Positions 1 to 10,052 of a stretch of 64,000 bases of DNA are shown here, in pieces. The notes beneath the pieces were generated by a model. That model saw nothing but the letters and a program-made list of their open reading frames with translations, made no database searches and was not told the DNA's origin. The stretch spans positions 3,675,324-3,739,323 of the forward strand of contig BDGG01000001.1 of the NCBI GenBank assembly GCA_001949185.1, given 5' to 3'. Within the stretch, counting starts at the first letter, position 1; every line of letters begins with the position of its first letter. This DNA is from Ramazzottius varieornatus (lineage: Eukaryota > Tardigrada > Eutardigrada > Parachela > Ramazzottiidae). Made by a program: the position numbers and the translations under genes.

Positions 1-543
1 ATGCTCACATTTGGGCCACGCGCGTGTACAGTATGAAGTGGACTGTTAACTTTAATCTCGTGAAGGATAACTATACAAAAACTTCGCTGAAATGTTAAGA
101 CAGGCACGCAGTGAAGTCTGCAAATAATGCGCGGAAAATGCGGCGTTGCTCAAGTGTGGAGTATCTGGATGGAATATGGACAAAAAAATCATAATCTGAA
201 CAAATGACTATACTACTATGCTTTAGATCGAAAGTTAGCGTTATTAGTCACGTCGACAACCTCCAGTTCGACAGTTTGACATGTATAACGAACCTGGGAC
301 TTATAAAATTCGCATAATGCTCACGATTAAGAATGATTCGTCGATTACAAATCTCCGACGGGCGAAATTAAAAGAAGGACCGGATGCTTCAGTGCGATTA
401 AACTGTGCCTCACGGATTCACAACTTATTACGGTTGTTAATTATGTGCGTATCAAATAGGCTTCTGGTATACATAAAGGGAGGACAAAATATTTTGCAAT
501 ATTCTGTGGCGTGGTTCTGTCAAGGTACATTAGCTGCCTAAAC
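1..543. other. 5' edge, no supported gene
   Basis: I see no convincing coding exon or RNA gene here. Short open frames exist but have no domain or signal peptide. The segment probably contains promoter or 5' UTR sequence for the secreted or membrane protein whose exon begins near 544. Confidence 0.4.
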
Positions 544-1134
544 ATGTGCCGGTTTTTCCTCTTTGTTGTAATTTTTGATAGTGTTTTTCACGGACAATGT
601 TGTACGTACCGGATTGCAGAAATAAATTGCAATAGTGCAGTTGTTCACTCCGGCAAAGTTTATGCAATAGGAGGATACGTGGGGATAGAGCAGGTATGCG
701 ATGGACGAACCAAGCGGGAGTTGTCAGGACCCATACACCATAATCTCGACTCTTACCACATTGTTATTTGGGATCGTCGGTCACTCAAGTCCAGGGTCGT
801 TCTGCCTTTGTCATCCGGAGACGGTCCAACAAGTCAGGTCCCGTATGACCAAGATGCGTTTCCACTTCACGGTATATACGACAAGACTGATATTTTGCAA
901 TGTCCTGGTGGGCTCAACTACAATGTGGACTCTTGTCGAGAGCTTCTACCTTCCCGAAACTTTATGGGAACTGTGGCTCTGTATAAAGGAGCTAAGTTTG
1001 TTCCTGTGGGTGATCGCACTGTACACCGCCCATTTGACGCTGAAGCAGACCTGCAAAACGAAAAGCTCGTCGAGTTTGTTCCTTTTTTTTGTGGACCATA
1101 CGAGAATGCCACTGATGGATTCACCTTCGGCGAG
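544..1134 (+). CDS. First exon of a secreted or type I membrane protein, unrecognised
   Basis: An open frame of about 197 codons starts at a Met followed by a clear signal peptide (MCRFFLFVVIFDSVFHG, then a Cys pair). The remainder is Cys-containing, with an N-glycosylation-like site (ENATDG) near the end, so it looks extracellular. The frame reaches a GT donor at 1135 in phase 0 and stops 18 bases later if unspliced, which supports an exon boundary there. An alternative in-frame Met lies 11 codons upstream at 511, but the Met at 544 gives the better signal peptide. I do not recognise the family. Downstream exons are interrupted by hAT-transposon sequence. The exon at 5395 needs two carried bases, so it cannot join this one directly, and at least one exon in between is missing from my model. 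Confidence 0.5.
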
Positions 1135-1221
1135 GTAACTAAAATAAACTAAGTTGGATCAGATGCACTAAAGACTCGAAGGATTATTGGTGCCTGCGTT
1201 CATTTCAAGGTAACGTGGAAG

Positions 1222-4200
1222 ATGTACGACTCTTCCATGTCACGCTTTGACAAGGGTTCAGTAACCATGTTTGAGTATGGGGTGCCAACACCAGGCTCTC
1301 CTAACATTGCGTATTCTGCCGAGGCCCCACTGAACGAGTCACGGTCATGGCTGAATAGGCAACCCTTGCCGGAGTCCTGCTACGACATGGCTCTTCCATC
1401 CGTCTCGTCGGCGAAGCGCAACAGTCAAGCCCTGCCTGTTGGTCCTCCCAACAAACGCCGAACCATCCAACAAAAATTGTCGCAGTTTTTCATCCAGACA
1501 ACAGAGTCTTCAACATCAAAAACCGTGGAGGACAAATCCACCCCTCAAAGTCTGCCATCTTCTTCAACAACGGAAGCAACCACCGGTACGGAGACACGCA
1601 CAATGACCGTACAGGGTATCTAAAGCATCACACATGTTCTCATTACTCAATATGCGGATTCTTGTTAGGCTTTTCCACCACTTGCAACGATGTTGAAATG
1701 AATACTTTGGAAAACTCGTGCCCGCTGTTGCCCGCGCACTTTCAACCGCAGCTAACTAACAGGAATCCCTCTTGTGACGTTATGGATGAAAGTGACCGTC
1801 CCCCAACCGTGACCACCACAACATCGGCAGCGCCCGAGAGCCCTTCCGAAGCCGACATTGGGGAATGGATAACCGTACCACTAGCTTCGATTCCAGGGTC
1901 CGTTGTTCGGCAAATAATCGAGAGTCCATGGGTACCACCCACAAACTTCACATTTCCCATCACGGGCAATGGGGGCCAGCGGAGAATTTTTCAGAGAGAA
2001 TGGCTAACCAGTAATCCATGGCTAGTCTGATCCAGAAAGAAGAACGGAGTGTTTTGCAAGTACTGTAGCATCGGATTTGGCAGGCAGAGACAGAACAGCA
2101 GCCGTCAGCATATGGTCCACCGGCCACTAGAAGACTTTAAAAACGCACTAATGAAAATTAAAGCTCACAAGGAAGCCTCCTACCATACCGATGCTGTAAT
2201 CCATACTGAAGAGTATTTCAGGTGAGAGCGATGAGTTTTGGAGAAAAATGAATCTGGCTGATAACAGTGGCTTGACCATATGCTTCTCCCTTGCATATAA
2301 TCGGCGCCTTCCCAACAACACGATATGTTACTTACAGACAACTGGACGCCAGGACAGTTCCTGTCGATGTGGCGGTTGCCGCGCAAGGAACGGGAGATGG
2401 GCTCCGACTTAGACAGCGTATCGTAAAAGGCGTAACCAGTATTGTCAAAGCAATTATAACAGCGGCCAGGCTAGGTCTTCCACTGCGCGGTCACGAGGAT
2501 AACCATGCACCTGTACCTGTGGAGGACTTCTACCAGCTTACCGATTTTAGGTTCGGTGTACTTATCGCATTGCTGTACATGATGATGGACGCGGGGGATG
2601 TAGGTCAGTGTTATTGTAGGATAGCTCGTAGTTGGTCGATCCCAGTTACTTATATCGATGAACCGCGTTACTGCAGGTCTACGAGAACACCTCGAACAGA
2701 GTCCTGCAAACTCTTTATACGTCACTGACGGTCCGCAGAATGATCTGTTGAACATTATTCGAATCATGATCCGGGAACAGATCGTGAAGGAAGTCCACGC
2801 CAGTCCATTCTACTCTCTTCTACTAGACACAACTACGGATGGAGGAGGTCTGGACCAGCTTTCTCTGATCCTACAGTACACAATGGAAGATGGGGAGATA
2901 CGCGAAGAGTTCCTCGAGTTCATCGACGCAAGTCTTGCAACAACAGGTGCCACTGCAGTGCAAGCATTCCAAATTTCGGTTAACTTCTTCAGCGCTCTTT
3001 CAACGACGCTTTTGTGTGGTTACAGGCGAAGAGTTGACCAGGGTAATCATGGACCGTTTGAGGGCGTGGGGCTTGGATATCCGGCGGCTTCGTGGCCAGG
3101 GGTATGACGCGGGGTCAAACTTTGCTGGCCACCATATTGGTGTAAACGGTCGTATCTCGCAACTGCAACCTCTTGCGGTGTACGTTCACTGCCGGTCTCA
3201 TTCGCTGAATCTAGCGCTAAAGGAAACAGCCTGGGCACAGTTTGGTCGGCACGTCAAGTTACTAAAGGATTTGGGAAACTTTTTCAGCAGTGCGAAACGT
3301 GGAGCAGTCTTGCGAGAGAAAGCTGAGAAACTAAATCAGAAAAAGAATGCTGTCAGCACTCCATGTACGACCAGATGGTCCGAACTGTCATCCAGCACGG
3401 AGAACTTCCTCCAGCTATATCATGCTATTGTCCAAGCGTTAGGGTCGATCGCCGGTCCGCGCAGCATTTTTCAGGAGGAAGGTACGAGGGAAGACGCGCG
3501 CTTGCTTCTAAACCGCTTGCTTGACTTTGAAGCCGTTCTCACTGCAGCGGTAGGTATTCGATTGAAAACTAACATTTCACGGCGATATGCATGACTCACT
3601 GCATGCGTTTTCTTCAGATTGCGGAAGAGTTCCTCGGTCTCACCAGGACAGCCAGCGACGCACTTCAGACAAGGGACTCATATGATTATGTTATGGCTAT
3701 GCGCCAAATTGGTACAATCCAACAAACATTATCAGCGTGGAACACCACACTCGAACAAGAAGGTATATTTAGGTGAATCCGATTGACAATTAGTCTTTGA
3801 ATATTTGCTTACTGGTCTCGATATCCCAGTAACTATTCCTACTGCATTCAAAAAAGGTTACAGGACTAAGTGCTAAGAAATTATTTAACTGTTTTCTCCC
3901 TTGTTGTAGATTCGGCATACCATAAAGCCTGGACGAAAGCTACTGGGCTACTGCAAAAGTACAACATCCGACCAAGCAACGAGACAGGCAACATCAACGA
4001 CACCTACGATACAATGTGTAACCGTGTCGCTCGTCCGATCTTGACCCACATGATGAACCAACTTGCCGTCAGGTTTAGCAAACGGTCTGACGTTCTCTCC
4101 CAGATGGCTTTCCTCATTCCCAGTTTGCTTCTAAGAAACAAGCAGGATATTACCGGTGCTGCTTCGTTCTCTCCCGTGATCGACATGTACCGCACAGACC

Positions 4201-4892
4201 TTTCCAGTCCGGAAGACTTCCCCTCGGAACTCACAAGATGGGTTAATCAGTGGAGGGGTCATATCGGTCACCTACCGCACACCGTTAGCGAGGCCCTGAA
4301 AAACTTCCCGCGTAGATTGTATCCCAACATTCGCGTTCTCTTGGATATTTTTGCAGTGGTACCAGTTACAACAGCAAGCAACGAGCGATCATTTTCTGGT
4401 TTGAAGAGAATCAAAACGAGGCTTCGGACAGTCATGTTACAAGACAGGCTGAACGCACTCGCTTTGATTGCTTTTCACAAGAACCGGGTTATCGATCCAG
4501 CAGAGGTAGTGAGACGATACTTTGACGATCATCCTTATCGTCGGATTTCAGGCAGTCACGTCCGGCCGTGTAAACGTGAGATTTTTGTTGACGACAAACG
4601 GGCTTTCGGGTTCGACAAGAAAACTATCATCAAAGAAACCATGGATCAGGACCCAGAATGGAAAGAACTGCAGCAACAGTGTGAAAGATTTCTGGATGAG
4701 CTAGACAACGAGCAACAAACGGGCGCTAGCGGTGCTCAGCTTGATAACGCAGAAGATGGGGACGACCCAATAACTGCAGATGAGCTCCCCTTGAAGGTGG
4801 GTGAAGGACCTGTTCCCCAAGCCGACATTCAGGAACTTGCATCGACACTCCCTTTTTTCCCAACTTTGGTGATGCCCAGTTACCTCAGCTAA
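1222..4892 (+). pseudogene. hAT transposase, intron-containing, with a nonsense codon in the zinc finger
   Basis: The N-terminal reading frames (1222-1623 and 1662-2030) are Ser/Thr/Pro-rich. The TTF-like finger spans about 1980-2160: the QREWLTSNPWL motif is followed by a TGA at 2028 and then continues in the same frame with GVFCKYC, so the stop interrupts a conserved block. The core then reads through apparent introns: GTCAGT donor near 2603 to an acceptor at 2676; a donor near 2980 to 3026; a donor near 3550 to 3617; and a donor near 3762 to 3909. Conserved pieces include LLLDTTTDGGGLDQLSLILQY, the RGQGYDAGSN block, YVHCRSHSLNLAL and the dimerisation block at about 4340-4500. One nonsense codon and uncertain N-terminal continuity suggest a decayed or inactive copy, although the C-terminal two thirds remain open. 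Confidence 0.65.
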
Positions 4893-4901
4893 CGCATACA
4901 G

Positions 4902-5365
4902 CCAGAATCATTGACTTTTGGGGAAATGATCCAGTTCCTGGTCAGCTACGTGACTGGCTGAGAGCTTCAGGGGTTACGGTGCAGGATTCCATACGCACTG
5001 GTCAGTTGGACGGAGCGGCTTGCGGCTTCATAGCCGCGGAGGCTGTAGCTTTGCTACACAAGACCGAACTGCCTTTTGCGGAAGTTTCTGACGATGAGAT
5101 CGCTGGTGTCAATACGTGAAGTGTGGTTATTAACGGGCGAAGCTTTACGGGACTTGGAGCTCGCAGTACCCGCTGGTTGTCTAGCACAGAGGTCATCCGG
5201 CTTGCGGCCAACCGGATGGACATCAATATGTCCTATGCTATTCAAAACTTGGTCAATGTTGGAAGGACTCACCATTTCGTTGATCTCATGTTTCCAATGC
5301 ATTCACTGCTGTTACGAGACACCGGAGGAACTAGTTCATCCAAAGTTCTACGTTTTTATCTCTAG
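4902..5365 (+). other. Unassigned open frames downstream of the hAT core
   Basis: Two open stretches follow the dimerisation region. The first (about 4903-5119) follows a possible acceptor at 4901 and includes the run LDGAACGFIAAEAVALL. The second (5123-5365) reads VINGRSFTGLGARSTRW onward. They could be a further domain encoded by the hAT element or remnants of a host exon. The D-x-x-x-C-G context resembles the nucleophile region of papain-like cysteine peptidases, but I cannot establish homology, and the nearest H-W motif lies in the next host exon in another phase. Low confidence in any function. Confidence 0.3.
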
Positions 5366-5394
5366 CGTTTCTAAGCTTGTGTTATTCTCTACAG

Positions 5395-5781
5395 GTACTA
5401 CGTTCCGAACACCGACAGCATTGGCAACGGCTGGCATTGGTACGTGGTTGCAGTCACCTATGGTCCAAACCTTGGCGTTATAAAAGATCCGCGACGCGCC
5501 ATCAAGGAACTTTCGACTAAAAGTGAGAAACTAGCACGACTCATCGTTCTTTGACACATCTGCGTTACTAATTCATTTTAGGCGTTGACACCGCTATCAG
5601 CGAGAGTTCCTACTTGGCTGCTGGAGGTGCATCGGCCATTCTTGTTGTCCTTTTCCTGGTTACGGTTGTTCTCATCAAACGACGACGCCACAGTGCACGA
5701 GAAGTTCGCAACGTTGGCCGGAACAACATTCCGATGGAGTCGGAAGAGCCTCTTGGCTTGCTAAACAATAACATCGTTTAA
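5395..5781 (+). CDS. 3' exons of a type I membrane protein
   Basis: Two exons, 5395-5522 and 5582-5781, are joined by a short GT/AG intron. The first encodes an extracellular-looking segment (YYVPNTDSIGNGWHWYVVAV). The second begins in matching phase (one base carried, two completing a Ser codon) and encodes a transmembrane helix (ASAILVVLFLVTVVLI) followed by a KRRRH stop-transfer sequence. A short cytoplasmic tail with an acidic dileucine-like EEPLGLL motif precedes the TAA. This is most simply the C-terminus of the receptor whose signal-peptide exon is at 544, but the connecting exons were not found, so the link is inference from position and topology. Confidence 0.5.
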
Positions 5782-6544
5782 TTAGACTTTTGATGCTTAA
5801 TACTTCTCACGATGGACGCTCTTGTTTAGTTCGATCTGTTGTTGAATTATCTTCATTACTACTACTTTCACGTCCGTAATAACACCAATAAACAACACTA
5901 TTGTGCAGTCCAGTATGAGATAGATGCATTGCAGACGCAGATAAGAGCTTAAGGGGGTACCTTCCAGACCATCGTACGCGAATCTTAGCTTAAACAGTTC
6001 TACGTGATGGCTAAGACTCTGGGTTAAGTGCAAACTACTATAGGGATATGCCGCGAACCACTCCCGAGAGCTAACGAGAATCAAATGCACCATCAATGAA
6101 GAACCAGTGAGTCTGTACACGTACTTTGTCTAATCACGGGCATGGACGCAATTAATGGCAACCTGTTTATGTCGGAAATCAGTGCAATGCTTGACTCCAC
6201 TGAAGTTTAGTCACATAGCTTATGGAGCTGTAAGGTCCTAGGTGAGACCCAAAACAATCAGCCTTCTAGCTTGCTCAAAAACGCGTGGCCCATAATTTTG
6301 TCCCGACCCATAATTAAGTGAAGTACGTGCACAGTGGTCGCGGAAAAGCGGGAAACAAAACCAGCAGTCCGCAACAATAATGCGAAGCGGAAGTCCAATA
6401 GACACCCGCTTCGCAATTCGGTTTGTTGTTGTTTCCAAAAATTACATTTTGAATTTGCATATTTCGGTGCGCCGTCCCTACTGAAGATCGCCGGCTTCGA
6501 CTTGTCTTCCCCCGAAACCTCCATCCAAAAGTAAGGACGAATAC
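5782..6544. other. Non-coding stretch, nothing recognised
   Basis: No domain-bearing frame, RNA gene or strong repeat was seen. It could be 3' UTR plus intron or intergenic sequence leading into the inverted-repeat array. Confidence 0.4.
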
Positions 6545-8435
6545 ATAAGTACTTGAAAAGCACCTACCTTACTGGAAAGATGTTCGTTTCTTCGTAGGAA
6601 ACAGCAGCGGCACTATGCCTCCCATCCTTCGACCCAAAGGATACTTTCAGCAAGGTAGGTGCTCTTCAAGTACTTATCTCTGTATCTCTTACCCAGAATA
6701 CTTGCCAGATCTATACACTCTCGTTAGAGATGTATAGATATGTCAAGTATTCTGCTTTCAATGTTTTGCGGTGGTCCCGATGGTCGTCAGTCCCGGCGCC
6801 GATGGATAATTGGCCACATTCAGTACGAGCAGATCTCTTTGCAGCTCGATGGAGTGATCAGCACAATCGCACTGAATGCGGCCGAATATCCATCTCCGCT
6901 GGGCCTGACTATCTATACAGTTATCGAGAAAGTACTCTGGCTGCGGGAAGATACACGGATGGCGGGACTTCAAGAAGTTATGGACGGATTGGCAGCTGCG
7001 CACAGTTCACCGGATAGTTCGTGGCGTGAATGGTGCTGAACTCATCTATAACTTTTGAAAAACCCGCCATCCGTGTATCTTCTCGCAGCCGGAGTACTTT
7101 CTCGGTAACTTCATAGATGCTCAGGCCAATCGGAGATGGATATTCAGTCATATTCAGCATAAATTGTGATGTTCACTCCTTCGGGCTGCCCCGTCAGAAT
7201 TTATGAGGAATTGGCTGACTATCCATCTCCGACGGGACTGAACACCTGTGCGATTGCCAAAAACTTCTTGTAGTTACTTCAAGATACGAAGGTGGCAGAC
7301 GTTGGAATAGCTACGGATCTCGAGTCTGGATGGTTGAGAACTTGTACCAGTTCGGTTTTCCAGACTAGATATCTGTAGTTTTCTCAACGTCTGCCAACTC
7401 CTTATCTTGAGGTAACTCGAATAGTTTCTCGGCAGTCACCTAGATGGACAGTCCCCTCAGTCGACAGTATTTTGCTGCATCCAGTGAGTTTTGCCTTTTA
7501 CAGCATGGATGACCGAGCTGGATGCTGGATGCTGGATGCAGCAAAATATTTTTTGACGACCGATGGGATTGCTGAACGATGCGCGTGCCGAAAATCTGTG
7601 GACTTCTGTCCAACCGTGAGTTTGGCATATATCCCAGTACTCGGGAATCTGACCTGTGTTTTGTGGGTCCTTCATTTCTGAAAGAAAGATCCCGAGTACG
7701 GGGATATATGCTATACTCACGTCTGGATAGAACTCTACAGACTTTCCGGCACGCGCACTGATCAATGGTCCCATCAGTTGTCGGTATTATGCTGCGTGGG
7801 ACCTACCAGGCTAACAACGCCAAAATATATCCTGCCCGGGCCAACTTGCTACCACCTAAGCTTTTCACGTTAAAAAATTCAGAGTGCATCTTTTCCGCGC
7901 ACTCGTTCACGATGTCCAGAAAAATTTTCAAGCTGTTTCGATTAGTACAGAATTCCTGTGCTTACACTAAGAAATAGCTTTGAGATTCTGTCTCATACGA
8001 CCGAAGGTGAGTGAGACATGTCGCTGCTACTGAAATACAGTTTCCAGAATTCTCGGTGCGAGCTACGATCCCCAGTCTGAGGACAGTACACTCCATAGGG
8101 ACATCGAACTAGCTCGGCAAATGAATTGAGACTAGGGAACTCCGCCACTTATCCAGCGAGTAATTTTTGGCGAGATGGCAAACAGTATGTTGAATCAAGG
8201 AAAACTAGGTTGGAAGCTGGACGATGATCGGGTCGAGAACACTTCAATTTTATGTGTGGTAGCAAGTTGGCCTGGGCGGGCTTGTACTTGGGTTCGCTGG
8301 ATGCAGCAAAAGTACCCAAGAAGTTGGATGGGTGTCACATAGCTTTCCCTTACAGATACGCGGCGAAGTACCTTCATTGCATGCGTTAAAGTATGCAATG
8401 AAAGTATTTCGCCGCTTGTTATAATGTCTGACACC
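6545..8435. repeat. Array of nested imperfect inverted repeats forming long hairpins
   Basis: At least seven inverted-repeat pairs occur in 1.9 kb: 6545-6570 with 6652-6677 (one mismatch in 26); 6694-6722 with 6727-6754 (loop GTTA); 6786-6824 with 6871-6909; 6871-6983 with 7046-7160; 7212-7330 with 7359-7485; 7531-7650 with 7687-7800; and 8331-8384 with 8391-8435. The segment 6871-6909 can pair on either side. Related units alternate in orientation, and when read in the appropriate strand several give EYPSPLGL-like or LDAAKY-like peptides, so they are diverged copies of one ancestral module. A motif beginning CTGGATGCAGCAAAA occurs at least three times (in inverted orientation ending near 7485, directly at about 7532, and at about 8298). 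This could be a hairpin-RNA (hpRNA or miRNA) locus or a fold-back transposon cluster. Confidence 0.75.
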
Positions 8436-8460
8436 GCGACAACTTAAACGATTTGTTTTT

Positions 8461-8785
8461 AGTTGTCGACCTGGTTACCACGACGACGGTCGCAATGACC
8501 ACGAGCGGGTCGTCCACCACTCTGCCGACCAACAGCACACCTATCCCCGAGGTTCCTGCCACCACCCCATCCCAACAGGATCCCGGAGGACTCACGCCAG
8601 GTCAGATTGCCCTGATTGTGATCGGAGCCTTGTTGGTTTTCGGTTTGGGCGGACTCGTTTGGTTGTTCGGTGTCCGTCGTGGCAAGTCTGGGCGGGAGCG
8701 ACGCAAGTCCCACTGCTCGGACGCGTCCGATATGGACATCCTTCGCATGGAGAAGCTCCGAAATGTGGCTAAAAACCACAAGTAA
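8461..8785 (+). CDS. Terminal exon of a mucin-stalk type I membrane protein
   Basis: The exon begins after a T-rich AG acceptor at 8460 and is open to a TAA at 8785. It encodes a Thr/Ser/Pro-rich stalk (VTTTTVAMTTSGSSTTLP and onward), likely O-glycosylated. A single transmembrane helix (GQIALIVIGALLVFGLGGLVW) is followed by a basic cytoplasmic tail ending NVAKNHK. No in-frame ATG is present, so upstream exons exist but were not identified. It may be an alternative 3' exon of the gene whose other TM exon ends at 5781, since both encode a TM helix plus a short basic tail, or it may be a separate gene. Confidence 0.5.
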
Positions 8786-9182
8786 GGCGTCCAGCGGGCC
8801 AGAGACCCTCCTGCTTTTTCTTTTCCTTCTGCTGTCTCCTTCTTTCTTCTTTCTTTTGTTAGTTTCCAGTCTTACCTATTTTTCTGTCTTATCTCTTAAT
8901 GTTTTATACTTTTCTACGTTTCTATGATCATCTAACTCTTCATTAGGCTCAGTTTACAGTGAAACTGCGTAACCACCACCTGTGACATTCACAAATAGAA
9001 ACCAAGGTACTTTTATATGACGCTCCATATAGAATTAGCCTGATTTCTTCTTTTTGCGTACCATACTCCTTTTTTCGTTTTTTTCAGCCTCGTGAGGCTC
9101 CTTCACAGTTTTCTTCAGCTTCGAGGCTCAAAACCACGGTTTTCCCAGCCTTACCCATCCGCGGGACCTCCACGCGCCCCTG
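8786..9182 (+). other. Probable 3' UTR and intergenic sequence
   Basis: Pyrimidine-rich tracts (TTTTTCTTTTCCTTCTG type) follow the stop codon at 8785. No supported coding exon was found. A short frame after an AG at about 9088 is open for some 65 codons but runs into the MITE-like repeat and carries no domain. Confidence 0.35.
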
Positions 9183-9623
9183 ACACGCACGACGAGATAT
9201 TACAGGCCAGTAAAAATTACGGGCCAGGCGGAAAAGACGGCAAAATTTACAATTTGTATGGAAGTCAGAAACAGAAATCGCACAAATGACGTTGCGTAGT
9301 AAAATTCAACCGTAGAAAATTGTCATGGACAGTGGCCATCAGCTGATCAGCTGTTTTACTCTGACGCTTCTATGCTGCTGTCGACTTTCTCCCGGAGGCC
9401 GGAGAAGCCTTGGAATAGTTTGAACTGTTGAAGGTATAATGAAGATCTGACTGCTATAACATTAACATGACAAGCTTTAGCTCCCCAATATCCAGCCCGC
9501 ACGTACAGCAGTGCAGCCTTCGATGTGGTTTTTACCTTAAGCAAGAATCACCTGCCCGTGCCGCCGTAGCGAAAGGGCCTGGTCCGTAATTTTTACCGGC
9601 CCGTAATATCTTGTCGTACGTGT
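9183..9623. repeat. MITE-like element with ~45-bp terminal inverted repeats
   Basis: The left end (9183-9228, beginning ACACGCACGACGAGATATTA) and the right end (9580-9623) are inverted copies differing at about six positions. Both contain the core GTAAAAATTACGG. The roughly 440-bp length, absence of a transposase frame and long terminal repeats fit a non-autonomous DNA transposon. I could not define a target-site duplication. Confidence 0.65.
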
Positions 9624-10052
9624 ACTGACTGAATTAAGTAGAGATTAAGTTGCCACTCTCGTTCACTTTGCAACTGTAGCTACGGCCGTGCTCCGCCCCC
9701 TTCGTGACTTTTAACTACATTTTGCTTTCCGGAGCTCCCCTTATTTTCGAAAAATAGCGTAATCGGAGTTACGGTTGGCTAGCATTGGGAAGCATGGTGG
9801 CTGCCCAACTATTCAAAGTTCTGATCAGCTGCTGCGTTTATGAGTGACGTTGCAACTCATCTTAGCTACAGTGGGACCTTCATCTGGCGGTGGCAGCTTA
9901 ATGTCTGTAGTGTTGCAAATTGAAATCGCGCGGCAGGTACAAATCCAGTCGTGAAAGTGTTTTGAGACTCGTTTCGTCGACCTTCTAATTGTCGTCTTGA
10001 ACATGATCACACGTCTGGCCATCAGATCCGAACTATAGGTACTCTTGCAGGA
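9624..10052. promoter_or_regulatory. Upstream region of the SDR gene
   Basis: There is no supported gene between the MITE-like element and the SDR start codon. By position it should contain the SDR promoter and 5' UTR, but I see no diagnostic core-promoter motif. Confidence 0.3.

Larger units (their letters stand above)
1200..5365 (+). mobile_element. hAT-superfamily DNA transposon (ZMYM1/TTF type), approximate limits
   Basis: Within this span are, in order: a low-complexity N-terminal region; a TTF/BED-like zinc-finger segment; a DUF4371-like catalytic core; and a hAT C-terminal dimerisation region with the signature TTASNERSFSGLKRIK. This order is typical of ZMYM1-like hAT transposases. 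I could not identify terminal inverted repeats or an 8-bp target duplication, so the boundaries are estimates from coding remnants. The element sits between exons of host membrane-protein sequence (ends at 1134, resumes at 5395) and may lie in an intron. Confidence 0.6.
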
